Positions 1 through 8,800 of a DNA stretch of 64,000 nucleotides are shown piece after piece. The notes under the pieces were generated by a model. That model was given only the letters and a program-made list of their open reading frames with translations. It had not been told where the DNA came from and did no database searches. This DNA comes from DAOMNN01 sp050486545. Its GTDB lineage: Bacteria > Pseudomonadota > Gammaproteobacteria > Burkholderiales > Rhodocyclaceae. Positions within the stretch are counted from its first letter, which is position 1; each line of letters opens with the position of its first letter. The translations under genes were made by a program, and so were the position numbers. Location: contig JBJHDM010000001.1 in the NCBI GenBank assembly GCA_050486545.1, forward strand, positions 1-64,000. The letters run 5' to 3'.

Positions 1-697
1 CGGCAAACAGCCCGACCTGGTCGAGCACGACCCGTTCGCCGGCCTGCAGCGAGCGGGTCATCGCGTCCGCGTCGACCGCCTCCACGCCGATGATCCGGGT
101 CTCCGGGCGCAGCCGCTTGACGTAGGCGGAAACGCCCGCGATGAGACCGCCCCCGCCCACGCAGCAGAAGATCGCGTGCAGCGGTTTCGCATGCGCACGC
201 AGCACTTCCATGGCGATGGTGCCCTGGCCGGCAATCACGTCGGGGTCGTCGAAGGGATGGACGAAGGTCATCCGCTCGGCCTTCTCCATCTCGCGTGCGT
301 GGGTATACGCGTCGGAATAGGAATCTCCAACCAGCACCACTTCGCCGCCACGTGCCCGCACGGCGTCGACCTTGATTTGCGGGGTCGAGACCGGCATGAC
401 GATGACTGCCCGCACGCCGAGCCGCTGCGCCGACATCGCCACGCCTTGCGCGTGATTGCCCGCCGAAGCGCAGATCACGCCGCGCTTGAGCGCCTGTGGG
501 GACAGGTGCGCCATCTTGTTGTACGCGCCGCGGATCTTGAAGCTGAAGACCGGCTGCATGTCCTCGCGCTTGAGATACAGCCGGTTGTGGATGCGTGCGG
601 AGAGTGCGGACGCCAGTTCCAGCGGCGTCTCCTCGGCCACGTCGTAGACGTGGGCATTGAGGATTTTTTCGAGGTAATCGGGCGGGGCGCTGCTCAT
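1..697 (-). CDS. ilvA: Threonine ammonia-lyase (threonine dehydratase), C-terminus cut by window edge
   Basis: PLP enzyme deaminating threonine to 2-oxobutanoate, the first step towards isoleucine. About 232 codons are visible from the ATG at 697; the rest lies beyond base 1. The N-terminus MSSAPPDYLEKILNA, the PLP-lysine motif SFKIRGAYNK (Lys54), SAGNHAQGVA and the glycine-rich phosphate loop CVGGGGLIAG are all present, as expected for fold-type II threonine deaminases. Whether the C-terminal ACT-like regulatory domains exist (IlvA versus catabolic TdcB) cannot be seen; the N-terminal sequence looks like the biosynthetic form. It lies 94 bases downstream of hprK on the same strand; that gap shows no clear promoter or terminator. 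Confidence 0.93.
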   Translation of the reverse strand, partial: MSSAPPDYLEKILNAHVYDVAEETPLELASALSARIHNRLYLKREDMQPVFSFKIRGAYNKMAHLSPQALKRGVICASAGNHAQGVAMSAQRLGVRAVIVMPVSTPQIKVDAVRARGGEVVLVGDSYSDAYTHAREMEKAERMTFVHPFDDPDVIAGQGTIAMEVLRAHAKPLHAIFCCVGGGGLIAGVSAYVKRLRPETRIIGVEAVDADAMTRSLQAGERVVLDQVGLFA

Positions 698-791
698 CGG
701 GGCGACCTTGTCGGGTCCAGGCAAAGAGGCTGAGCGTAACAGGCCAGCCTGTCGCGAAGCAAGGCCACGCTGTGCGCGGGGCGCGGGCGGC

Positions 792-1733
792 TTAGGAGTG
801 GTTGCCGTCGAGATGGATCAAGCGCTGCTGGCGGTCGATGAATTCCTGGGTCGAATCGATTCCGCGCAATTGCAGGATGGTCGAACGGACCGCGGCCTCG
901 AGCAGGACCGCGAGGTTGCGTCCGGCGGCGACGGGCAGCGTGGTGCGGGGTACGGAAACGCCCAGAATTTCCTGGGCCTCCGACTGGATCGGGAGCCGGG
1001 GCACATGCTCCTGGCCATGGACGCGGCGCTTCAGATAGACGATCAGGCGCAGTCGCATCTTGCGGCGGCAGGCGGTCTCACCGAAGATCGTGCGGATGTT
1101 GAGTACGCCCAGCCCGCGAACCTCGATGAAGTCCTGCAGCAGTTCGGGACAGCGCCCTTCCAGTACCGTGGGAGCGATCCGCGAGAACTCGACGATGTCG
1201 TCGGCCACAAGGCCGTGGCCGCGCGAGATCAGCTCGAGCGCGAGTTCCGACTTGCCGGCACCCGAATCGCCGGTGATGAACACGCCCAGACCCAGCACGT
1301 CCATGAACACACCGTGCAGCGAAATCGTCTCGGCGAGCTGGCGCGACAGATAGAGCCGGAGGTGGTCGATGACGCCGGCCGAAGCCAGCGGCGTGGTCAG
1401 CAACGCGACGTCGCTGGCTTCGCAGATCGAGCGGACGATGCCCGGGACCTCGCAGTTGTCGGCGAGGATGACGGCCGGAGGGCGTGCCGAAAAGATCTCG
1501 TGGAGGTGGTGGGCGATCTTCTCGCGGGACTGGCGCTGCGCCCAGGTCAGTTCGGCGGCGCCGATGACTTGCAGCCGTTCCGGATGGATCAGGTTGAGAT
1601 GCCCGACCAGATCGGCGGGCCAGATGCGTTCCTCGGTGACCGAAAGCGTACGGTCGAGCCGGCCGCAGACGTGGGTCAGTTCGAGCTGCTGGTGCAGCGA
1701 CTCAAACAGCTGTGCGACGCTGGTCTGCCGCAT
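792..1733 (-). CDS. hprK: HPr kinase/phosphorylase
   Basis: Bifunctional kinase/phosphorylase acting on a serine of HPr or the related NPr. The 313-residue length fits the family. The Walker A motif GDSGAGKS is at residues 155-162 (Lys161), followed by ADD near 177-179 and the family signature around GLGVLNIRTIFGETA (207-221). I chose the ATG at 1733 (MRQTSVAQLF), which overlaps the end of ptsN by 32 bases; an in-frame extension upstream adds residues unlike the family. In betaproteobacteria HprK usually belongs to a regulatory nitrogen PTS rather than to sugar uptake, which fits the adjacent ptsN. Confidence 0.95.
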   Translation of the reverse strand: MRQTSVAQLFESLHQQLELTHVCGRLDRTLSVTEERIWPADLVGHLNLIHPERLQVIGAAELTWAQRQSREKIAHHLHEIFSARPPAVILADNCEVPGIVRSICEASDVALLTTPLASAGVIDHLRLYLSRQLAETISLHGVFMDVLGLGVFITGDSGAGKSELALELISRGHGLVADDIVEFSRIAPTVLEGRCPELLQDFIEVRGLGVLNIRTIFGETACRRKMRLRLIVYLKRRVHGQEHVPRLPIQSEAQEILGVSVPRTTLPVAAGRNLAVLLEAAVRSTILQLRGIDSTQEFIDRQQRLIHLDGNHS

Positions 1734-2187
1734 GGGAACCCCACGAAGCGAACAGTGCATGTACCGCTGCATTGTCCGGCGCGTTCTGGAGACGCTCGCG
1801 GAAGCTGCTGTCGCTGAACATCTGCGCGAGTTCCGAGAGCAGTTGCAGGTGCCGTTCATTCGCCTGCTCGGGCACGAGCAGCACGAACAGCATGTTCACC
1901 GGGCGGCCGTCGGGTGCGTCGAACTGGACCGGGGTGGCCAACCGGATGAACGCTCCGGCCGCATCCTTGAGTCCCTTGATGCGACCGTGCGGGATGGCAA
2001 TGCCCTGTCCCAGGCCCGTGGAACCGAGGCGTTCGCGCGAGAACAGGCTGTCGAACACGTCCCCGCGCGCAATGCCCTGGTGGTTCTCGAACAGCAGGCC
2101 GGCCTGCTCGAAGACGCGCTTCTTGCTGCTCGCTTCCAGGTCGGTGAGGACGTTCGAGGGGGGGAGGAGATCGGATATGAGGCTCAT
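1702..2187 (-). CDS. ptsN: PTS IIA-like nitrogen regulatory protein PtsN (EIIA-Ntr)
   Basis: Regulatory phosphocarrier of the nitrogen PTS that receives phosphate from NPr and controls potassium, nitrogen and stress functions by protein contact. The 161 residues form one EIIA-fructose/Ntr domain; the phospho-accepting histidine lies in GIAIPHGR (His67). The ATG at 2187 gives MSLISDLLPP, typical of the family; a GTG at 2205 is in frame but less likely. It overlaps hprK by 32 bases and follows rpoN and hpf, the usual company of ptsN. The 144 bases between hpf and ptsN contain an AT-rich stretch near 2281-2300 but no convincing promoter. Confidence 0.95.
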   Translation of the reverse strand: MSLISDLLPPSNVLTDLEASSKKRVFEQAGLLFENHQGIARGDVFDSLFSRERLGSTGLGQGIAIPHGRIKGLKDAAGAFIRLATPVQFDAPDGRPVNMLFVLLVPEQANERHLQLLSELAQMFSDSSFRERLQNAPDNAAVHALFASWGSHAADQRRTAV

Positions 2188-2331
2188 GGTGCAATGGGCC
2201 TGCACGGTGCGGTTCGGAGCCGGGATCCGTGCAGGCGCGGGTCGGGTTTGGGGTGCGTCGGGCGCAACGGAAGGTGCGCGATTATAAACACACCCTACAA
2301 CGAAAGTACCAAGTATTCGGTCACGCTTCGG

Positions 2332-2655
2332 TCACAATTCCGTGTCCTGGTGCTTGAGGGCGTCGTGATTGTGCTCCTGGTTCTTCTGCTTGTACTTGAT
2401 GACCTGGCGGTCGAGCTTGTCGGTCATGCTGTCGATTGCGGCATACATGTCGTTGTCGTCGCTCTCGACGAAGATGTCCTTGCCGCGCACGTGCAGGGTG
2501 ACCTCGGCCTTCTGCCGGAGTTTCTCCACCGAGAGGATCACGCTGATGCTCGTGACGTTGTCGAAGTGCCGGATGACGCGATCGAGCTTGCCGGTTACGT
2601 AATCGCGGAGGGCCGGGGTGACTTCGACGTGATGCCCGGTGATGTTGAGATTCAT
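2332..2655 (-). CDS. hpf: Ribosome hibernation promoting factor, short form
   Basis: Small protein that binds the 30S decoding centre in stationary phase and promotes ribosome dimerisation. At 107 residues it is the short HPF type, without the C-terminal dimerisation domain of long HPF. MNLNITGHHVEVTPALRDYV and the DDNDMYAAIDSMTDKLDRQ segment are characteristic of the family; the C-terminus is a charged tail rich in Lys, Gln and His. It sits 16 bases after rpoN on the same strand, the conserved rpoN-hpf arrangement of proteobacteria, with a GGAGC ribosome-binding stretch just before the ATG. Confidence 0.95.
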   Translation of the reverse strand: MNLNITGHHVEVTPALRDYVTGKLDRVIRHFDNVTSISVILSVEKLRQKAEVTLHVRGKDIFVESDDNDMYAAIDSMTDKLDRQVIKYKQKNQEHNHDALKHQDTEL

Positions 2656-2671
2656 GATTGCTCCTTGTTGA

Positions 2672-4105
2672 TTAAATCGTCTTGCGCTGGCTGACCGGCG
2701 GGATATTCAGCGACTCGCGGTACTTGGCGATCGTACGCCGCGCGACCACGATACCCTGCTGGCCCAATAGATCGGCGATCTTCGAGTCGGACAGGGGTTT
2801 CTTCCTGTCCTCGGCTTCGATCATCTGGCGAATCAGCGCGCGAATCGCCGTCGATGAAGCCGCACCACCGGTATCGGTGGCGACATGACTGCCGAAAAAA
2901 TATTTCAGCTCGAACACTCCCCGTGGCGTTGCCATGAACTTCTGGGTTGTGACCCGTGAGATCGTCGATTCGTGCAGTTCGAGCGACTCGGCGATCTCGC
3001 GCAGGGTAAGCGGACGCATGGCCACTTCCCCATATTCGAAGAACTGGCGCTGTTGGTCAACGATCGCCTGGGAGACGCGCAGGATCGTGTCGAAGCGCTG
3101 CTGCACGTTCTTGATCAGCCAGCGCGCTTCCTGCAATTGGCCCGTCAAGGCGCCTCCGATCCCGCGATTCTGCTGGAGAATGCTGGCGTACAGGGCGTTG
3201 ACGCGCAGTTTCGGCATCGCCTCGGCATTGAGGCTCGCGGTCCACTGACCCCGAAGCTTGCGCACGACCACGTCGGGGATCACGTAGCGGGTTTCCTGCG
3301 TCGAATACTGCAAGCCTGGATGCGGGTCGAGGCTGCAGATCAGCGCGTGCGCATCGCGAAGTTCGTCTTCGGTGCAGCCGAGATTGCGGCGGAGCCGGAC
3401 GAAGTTGCGCTCGGCGAGCAGTGTCAGGTGTTCCTCCACGATGCGCAGCGCGAGTTCCTGCGTACGGCTGGCCGGCCTGGTGTGCAGTTGGAGTGCCAGG
3501 CATTCGGCCGGCGTGCGTGCGCCGACGCCCGCCGGATCGAGGCACTGCACGTGATGCAGGGCGATCGCCAGATCGTAGGGTTCGACTTCGAGTGCGTCGG
3601 GCAGCAGGCCGATCAGTTCTTCGAGAGACTGGTTCAGGTAGCCGTCGTCGTCGAGCGCCTCGATCACGAAGCGCACCAACGCGCGGTCCCGGTCGCTCAT
3701 CGGCGAGAGGCTGACCTGCTGGTTCAGATGGTCGCGCAGACTGGTGGCGGCTGCCTGGATATCCTGGTAATCCGAGTCATCGTCGTCGTCGCGGCTGGTC
3801 CGGCTGCTGCCGGCCGCGGCCCATTCCGAGGATTCGTCGAATGTGTCCGTGCCCTGGGGGGTATCGCGCTCTTCCGGCTCACGGGAACTGTCCTTGTCCG
3901 GCGCCTCGGAGGCCGACGTGGCCGCCCCCGGGACGAAGCTTCCTTCTTCTCCCTCTTCGCGCTCGAGCATCGGGTTGTCCGCCAGGAAGCGCTCGATCTC
4001 GTGGTTCAACTCCAGCGTGGACAGCTGCAGCAGCTTGATCGATTGCTGCAGCTGCGGCGTCAGGGTCAGATGCTGCGAGAGCTTGAGCTGGAGGGTCGGT
4101 TTCAT
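2672..4105 (-). CDS. rpoN: RNA polymerase sigma-54 factor
   Basis: Alternative sigma factor recognising -24/-12 promoters, which need AAA+ activators. The 477 residues begin with the glutamine/leucine-rich activator-interacting region (MKPTLQLKLSQHLTLTPQLQ, then LLQLSTLELNHEIE), followed by an acidic stretch at about 50-110, the core-binding domain, a helix-turn-helix near 375-400, and the C-terminal RpoN box ARRTIAKYRE (455-464), with Ile in place of the usual Val. It ends with a short SQRKTI tail. It follows lptB by 21 bases and precedes hpf, the standard neighbourhood. Confidence 0.97.
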   Translation of the reverse strand: MKPTLQLKLSQHLTLTPQLQQSIKLLQLSTLELNHEIERFLADNPMLEREEGEEGSFVPGAATSASEAPDKDSSREPEERDTPQGTDTFDESSEWAAAGSSRTSRDDDDDSDYQDIQAAATSLRDHLNQQVSLSPMSDRDRALVRFVIEALDDDGYLNQSLEELIGLLPDALEVEPYDLAIALHHVQCLDPAGVGARTPAECLALQLHTRPASRTQELALRIVEEHLTLLAERNFVRLRRNLGCTEDELRDAHALICSLDPHPGLQYSTQETRYVIPDVVVRKLRGQWTASLNAEAMPKLRVNALYASILQQNRGIGGALTGQLQEARWLIKNVQQRFDTILRVSQAIVDQQRQFFEYGEVAMRPLTLREIAESLELHESTISRVTTQKFMATPRGVFELKYFFGSHVATDTGGAASSTAIRALIRQMIEAEDRKKPLSDSKIADLLGQQGIVVARRTIAKYRESLNIPPVSQRKTI

Positions 4106-4126
4106 CGCGGATCGCCGGCTTTCCGA

Positions 4127-4849
4127 TCAGAGCCTGAAGTGCTCGCCGAGGTAGACCTGGCGGACCTGCTCGTTCTCGATGATCTCGTCGGGCCGGCCGC
4201 TGGCCAGCACGCGCCCTTCGCTGATGATGTAGGCGCGGTCGCAGATGCCGAGCGTTTCGCGCACGTTGTGGTCGGTGATGAGGACGCCGATCTCGCGCTC
4301 CTTGAGGAAGCGGATGATCTTCTGGATGTCGAGCACGGCGATCGGATCGACGCCGGCGAACGGTTCGTCGAGCAGAATCAGTCGCGGGTTGGTGGCCAGC
4401 GCGCGCGCGATCTCGCAGCGGCGACGTTCGCCTCCCGACAGCGAAATGGCGGCATGGTCCCGCAGGTGTGCGATGCCGAGGTCCTCGAGCAGGGTCTCGA
4501 GGCGCGCTTCGATCCGCTCGCGGTCGTGCCCCTGCAGTTCGAGCACGGCGCGCACGTTGTCGGCTACGCTGAGCTTGCGGAACACGCTCATTTCCTGGGG
4601 CAGGTAGGACAGACCCAGGCGCGCACGGGAATGGATCGGGAGATGCGTCAGGTCCGCATCGTCGAGCGTGACCGCGCCGCCGTCTGCCCGTACGAGCCCG
4701 ACGATCATGTAGAAGCAGGTCGTCTTGCCCGCACCGTTCGGTCCGAGCAATCCGACCACTTCGCCGCTACCGACCTCGAAGCCGACGTCGTGGACCACGG
4801 TGCGTGTCTTGTAGCGCTTGTTCAGGCCGGTGACCTTAAGCAGGCTCAT
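4127..4849 (-). CDS. lptB: LPS export ABC transporter ATP-binding protein LptB
   Basis: ATPase that powers lipopolysaccharide extraction from the inner membrane with LptF/LptG. Visible in the 240 residues: Walker A GPNGAGKT (36-43), Q-loop [12 protein letters not shown], signature LSGGE (137-141), Walker B LILLDEP (157-163) and switch-histidine segment TDHNVRE. The YLPQE/SVFRKL and HNVRETL sequences separate LptB from branched-chain amino acid ATPases. Here it lies directly after recX, overlapping it by 14 bases, whereas lptC and lptA, usually just upstream, are absent. Translational coupling to recX is likely. Confidence 0.95.
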   Translation of the reverse strand: MSLLKVTGLNKRYKTRTVVHDVGFEVGSGEVVGLLGPNGAGKTTCFYMIVGLVRADGGAVTLDDADLTHLPIHSRARLGLSYLPQEMSVFRKLSVADNVRAVLELQGHDRERIEARLETLLEDLGIAHLRDHAAISLSGGERRRCEIARALATNPRLILLDEPFAGVDPIAVLDIQKIIRFLKEREIGVLITDHNVRETLGICDRAYIISEGRVLASGRPDEIIENEQVRQVYLGEHFRL

Positions 4850-5285
4850 CAGGAATCTCTTTCAACAACTTGCCGATCACCGAGCGGGAAAACCCCCGTC
4901 CTTCCAGAAAACGTGCCTGCCGGCCCCATTCGCGGCGATCGGCTGCCGCCTTGCCGAAACGGGCAGACCAGACTTCTCGGGCCCGCTCCATCTCGTCGGA
5001 TGTGCATTCGGCCGCGAGGGCTTCGTCGATCAGCTCGCGGTCGACGCCGCGCCGGGCCAGGTCGTGGCGAAGCCGTGCGATTCCGAAACGTCCGGCCTTG
5101 CTGCGGACCCAGGCCTGCGCGAAGCGCGTATCCGAGAGCAGGTCCAGCTCGGTCATGCGATCCAGCGTAGCCTCCACCTCCTCGGGCGAACCGTGTCCAG
5201 CCAGCTTGCGTGCCAGTTCGGCACGCGAGTGTTCGCGTTGGGCGAGCAACCGGATCGCACGTTCCCGGAGGCTGGCTGCGGCCAT
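4836..5285 (-). CDS. recX: Regulatory protein RecX
   Basis: Inhibitor/modulator of RecA filaments. The 149 residues are almost wholly helical, with the three-helix repeats of the family: [22 protein letters not shown], then [35 protein letters not shown], then [23 protein letters not shown] sequence at the end. It begins 10 bases after recA stops, the classical recA-recX pair, and its 3' end overlaps lptB by 14 bases. Confidence 0.93.
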   Translation of the reverse strand: MAAASLRERAIRLLAQREHSRAELARKLAGHGSPEEVEATLDRMTELDLLSDTRFAQAWVRSKAGRFGIARLRHDLARRGVDRELIDEALAAECTSDEMERAREVWSARFGKAAADRREWGRQARFLEGRGFSRSVIGKLLKEIPDEPA

Positions 5286-5295
5286 CGACCGACGT

Positions 5296-6330
<1,035 letters not shown>

Positions 6331-6356
6331 TTCATGTCCTCGAAAATCAAGCCCGA

Positions 6357-6379
6357 ATTATGGCACAGAGATTGCTGTG
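6357..6379 (-). promoter_or_regulatory. recA: Possible recA promoter -10 and adjacent 16-bp palindrome
   Basis: Reading towards recA, CATAAT (6357-6362) could be a -10 with a short leader to the ATG at 6330. Immediately upstream is a palindrome with arms CACAG and CTGTG and a 6-base centre (6364-6379), where a repressor could cover the -35/-10 spacer. The -35 position (6380-6385, CTGCAT on this strand) matches TTGACA poorly. The palindrome has the reverse polarity of a LexA box (CTG...CAG), so LexA binding is doubtful. Confidence 0.35.
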
Positions 6380-6427
6380 ATGCAGTGAGATGCCTGCCGT
6401 TCCCACAGCGATCGCTTACGCAGAACG

Positions 6428-6579
6428 CGTAGGGCGGCTTCGCGAAGCAAGCCGCCAATCGGCGGTTGGATCGCCGTATGCATCGGAATTCAATGGCCTT
6501 CACCGGTTCGTTGCCCGGCCGCCTTTCGTTTCGTCGCGCACATTGGTGGATTGCGCCTTCGGCGCGAATCCACCCTACG
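6428..6579. repeat. 152-bp dispersed repeat with hairpin ends, copy 1
   Basis: This fills most of the 330-base gap between pncC and recA. It starts CGTAGGGCGG and ends CCACCCTACG, so its ends are inverted repeats. The left end folds as GGCGGCTT...AAGCCGCC (6433-6454) and the right end as GGTGGATT...AATCCACC (6545-6574) with an inner GCGCC/GGCGC stem. A second copy of identical length lies at 43725-43876. No ORF is evident in it. The rest of the gap (6580-6661) shows nothing I recognise. Confidence 0.85.
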
Positions 6580-6661
6580 CCCTGAGCCGCAGCCAGTGCA
6601 ATTGCTGCGACCGCCATGACGGCTATGTGTGCGATTGCCGTGCTGCCGTTCCGGTGCCGGC

Positions 6662-7153
6662 TCAGGCACCGGGTGCGTGCCGGATCAGCCCGCGGATTGC
6701 CTCGATCACGGCCTGTCGCCGCACGGCTTCGCGGTCGCCGGCGAAATGCAGCGTCTGGCTGCTCGGCGCCTGCGCGCGGATGCCCCATGCAAGACATACG
6801 GTGCCCACCGGCTTGCCTGCCGTGGCGCCGCCCGGGCCGGCGATTCCCGACACCGCCACGGCGACGTCGGCCGGGCTGGCTGCGAGGGCGCCGACGACCA
6901 TTTCGCGCACGGTCTCCTCGCTCACGGCGCCGTGTCGCGCCAGCGTCTCCGGCGACACGCCGAGCAGGTCCTGCTTGGCCGCGTTCGAATAGGTGACGAA
7001 GCCGCGGTCGAACCAGGCCGAACTCCCGGACGTCGCCGTCACGACCTCGGCGATCCAGCCGCCGGTGCATGACTCGGCGGTGGCGAGTGTCCACCGGCAT
7101 CCCGCCAGTCGTTCGCCCAACTCCGCCGAGAGCTGCTTCAGGCTCTCATCCAT
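6662..7153 (-). CDS. pncC: Nicotinamide-nucleotide amidohydrolase (CinA C-terminal domain family)
   Basis: Deamidates nicotinamide mononucleotide to nicotinate mononucleotide in the pyridine nucleotide salvage cycle. The 163 residues correspond to the stand-alone CinA C-terminal domain: conserved ATAESCTGG (25-31), GFVTYSN, VSEETVREM and SGIAGPGG motifs are present, and the N-terminal MoaB-like domain of full CinA is absent. The ATG at 7153 overlaps the end of pgpA by 16 bases. The pncC-recA-recX order is common in proteobacteria, though here a repeat element separates pncC from recA. Confidence 0.92.
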   Translation of the reverse strand: MDESLKQLSAELGERLAGCRWTLATAESCTGGWIAEVVTATSGSSAWFDRGFVTYSNAAKQDLLGVSPETLARHGAVSEETVREMVVGALAASPADVAVAVSGIAGPGGATAGKPVGTVCLAWGIRAQAPSSQTLHFAGDREAVRRQAVIEAIRGLIRHAPGA

Positions 7154-7656
7154 GCTACGTCCCCGAAGAAGTGCATCAGGACGGCAAGCACGAGGATCGC
7201 ATAGCCGGCGGCGAGAAGGTCGTCGAACATGACCCCGAATCCCCCTTTGAGCTGGCGGTCGGCCCAGCGGATCGGGGGAGGCTTGACGATGTCGAAGAAG
7301 CGGAACAGCAGCACGGCGATCAACTGCCATGCCAGGGTCGCCGGCGTGAACAGCAGGACCAGCCACATCGCGACCATCTCGTCCCACACGATCGCTCCGT
7401 GGTCCGGAACCCCGAGTGCGCGGCCGGTGCGATCTGCCGCGATCACGCCGGCCACGAACAGGCTCACCAGGAAAGCGAGGAAGACGAAATCCGAGACCGG
7501 TGTCTTGATCAATGGATACAGCGCCCAGGCCAGGAGCGTACCGGCCGTGCCGGGCGCGCGCGGCGACAGGCCCGAGCCGAAGCCTAGCGCGATGAAGTGC
7601 GCGGGATGGCGGAGCAGGAAGTCAAGATCGGGTTTCATGGGTTTCGAAATGGTCAT
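7138..7656 (-). CDS. pgpA: Phosphatidylglycerophosphatase A
   Basis: Inner-membrane phosphatase making phosphatidylglycerol from its phosphate. The 172 residues carry the PgpA hallmarks GFGSGLSPRAPGTAGTL, DRTG, DHGAIVWDE and FRFFDIVKPPPIRWADR, plus several hydrophobic segments (about 43-75, 93-117 and 146-165). The ATG at 7656 overlaps thiL by 35 bases; the in-frame ATG at 7638 (MKPDLDFLL) is an alternative, and neither has a strong ribosome-binding site. thiL-pgpA-pncC form an overlapping set that is very probably co-transcribed. Confidence 0.93.
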   Translation of the reverse strand: MTISKPMKPDLDFLLRHPAHFIALGFGSGLSPRAPGTAGTLLAWALYPLIKTPVSDFVFLAFLVSLFVAGVIAADRTGRALGVPDHGAIVWDEMVAMWLVLLFTPATLAWQLIAVLLFRFFDIVKPPPIRWADRQLKGGFGVMFDDLLAAGYAILVLAVLMHFFGDVAWMRA

Positions 7657-8599
7657 ACCCCATTGCAGGAAGACGCGTCAGGCGACCGTCTGCTTCGCGA
7701 ATTCGCAGTGATCCGGTTTCGTGGTCGAGGGCGCCGATTCGCGTCATCGGCAGGTTCAGGGCGGTGCCCAGGGCAGCGATCCCGGTGCGGTGCGTGGCCG
7801 AGGCCGCGAACAGCAATTCGTAGTCGTCCCCGCCGCCGAGCAGTGCGGCATGCGCCACATCCTCGGGGGCGCCGGCTCGGATCAGCGCGTCGATGGGCAG
7901 CGTCGCCGCATCGAGGATCGCGCCAACCCCCGAGGCGTCGAGGATGTGGCGCAGGTCGCCCGCCAGCCCGTCCGAGACGTCGAGCATCGCCGACGCGATG
8001 CCGCGCAGGGCGAGGCCGGCGGCAATGCGGGGTTGCGGCCGGTGAAGGGCTTCCAGGCAGGTGGTCCGGCCGGCTTCGTCTAGCTGGATCGATCCGCGTA
8101 ATGCGGCCAGCCCGAGCGCCGCGCGGCCGGGCGCTCCGGTGATCCAGAGATCGTCGCCCGCCTGGCCGCCCGCACGGGTGACGGACGATCCGGTCGGGAC
8201 TTCCCCGACGACGGTGACACACAGGTTCAGCGGTCCCCGCGTCGTGTCTCCGCCCGCGAGATCGACCCTGAAGGCATCGGCGCAGGCAAGAAAGCCGCGG
8301 GCGAAGGCCCCGATCCAGTCCTCGTCCGCGGACGGCAGCGACAACGCCAGAAAGGCCCATCGCGGCGCCGCGCCCATCGCCGCCAGATCGGAGAGATTGA
8401 CCGCAAGTGCCTTCCAACCCAGGGCCTCCGGTTCGGTATCGGGAAGAAAGTGCGTGCCGCACACGAGCATGTCAGTCGATACCGCCAATTGCTGTCCCTC
8501 GGTGGGGGTCAGCAAGGCGGCGTCATCGCCGACTGCAAGGTCGGTGTGGTGCGCCGGGCGGGTGAAGTGGCGGCGGATGAGGTCAAACTCGGAGGGCAT
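7622..8599 (-). CDS. thiL: Thiamine-monophosphate kinase
   Basis: ATP-dependent kinase turning thiamine monophosphate into the diphosphate cofactor. The 325 residues begin MPSEFDLIRRHF and show the conserved AVGDDAALL (metal-binding aspartates), STDMLVCGTHF, KALAVNLSDLAAMGA, GGDTTRG, LDVSDGL and GGGDDYELLF motifs of the PurM-like ThiL family. I chose the ATG at 8599; a much longer open frame continues upstream but runs antisense through asnO and lacks coding character. First gene of the minus-strand set and divergent from asnO, with about 200 bases between them. Confidence 0.95.
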   Translation of the reverse strand: MPSEFDLIRRHFTRPAHHTDLAVGDDAALLTPTEGQQLAVSTDMLVCGTHFLPDTEPEALGWKALAVNLSDLAAMGAAPRWAFLALSLPSADEDWIGAFARGFLACADAFRVDLAGGDTTRGPLNLCVTVVGEVPTGSSVTRAGGQAGDDLWITGAPGRAALGLAALRGSIQLDEAGRTTCLEALHRPQPRIAAGLALRGIASAMLDVSDGLAGDLRHILDASGVGAILDAATLPIDALIRAGAPEDVAHAALLGGGDDYELLFAASATHRTGIAALGTALNLPMTRIGALDHETGSLRIREADGRLTRLPAMGYDHFETHETRS

Positions 8600-8680
8600 G
8601 AAGCGCGGGGCGGCTGCGGATTCGTCGGGGAGCTTAACCCGGAACCCGATCGGCGGCCAAAATATTTGCGCAAAACCGTT

Positions 8681-8689
8681 TGTTATAAT
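8681..8689 (+). promoter_or_regulatory. Extended -10 promoter element for the asnO operon
   Basis: TGTTATAAT, a perfect extended -10 (TG-N-TATAAT), lies 112 bases before the asnO ATG in an AT-rich island between divergent thiL and asnO. No hexamer resembling TTGACA is found 16-18 bases upstream. That is consistent with an extended -10 or a sigma-S-type promoter, which would suit an osmolyte operon, but the choice of sigma factor is inference. Confidence 0.5.
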
Positions 8690-8800
8690 AAGAACCTGAT
8701 TTGAATCGGCAACCGGCGCGGTCCGAGCCGTCCTGGGTGTACGTCGCCAGGCGGTCGCCGGACGGCATGGGCGGCCCCGGAACACAGGAGGAAGTGGACC

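Noticed and set aside
698..791. Gap between hprK and ilvA checked for an attenuator or riboswitch
   Set aside because: Some GC-rich short inverted segments but no leader peptide, no run of Ile/Thr codons and no T-run.
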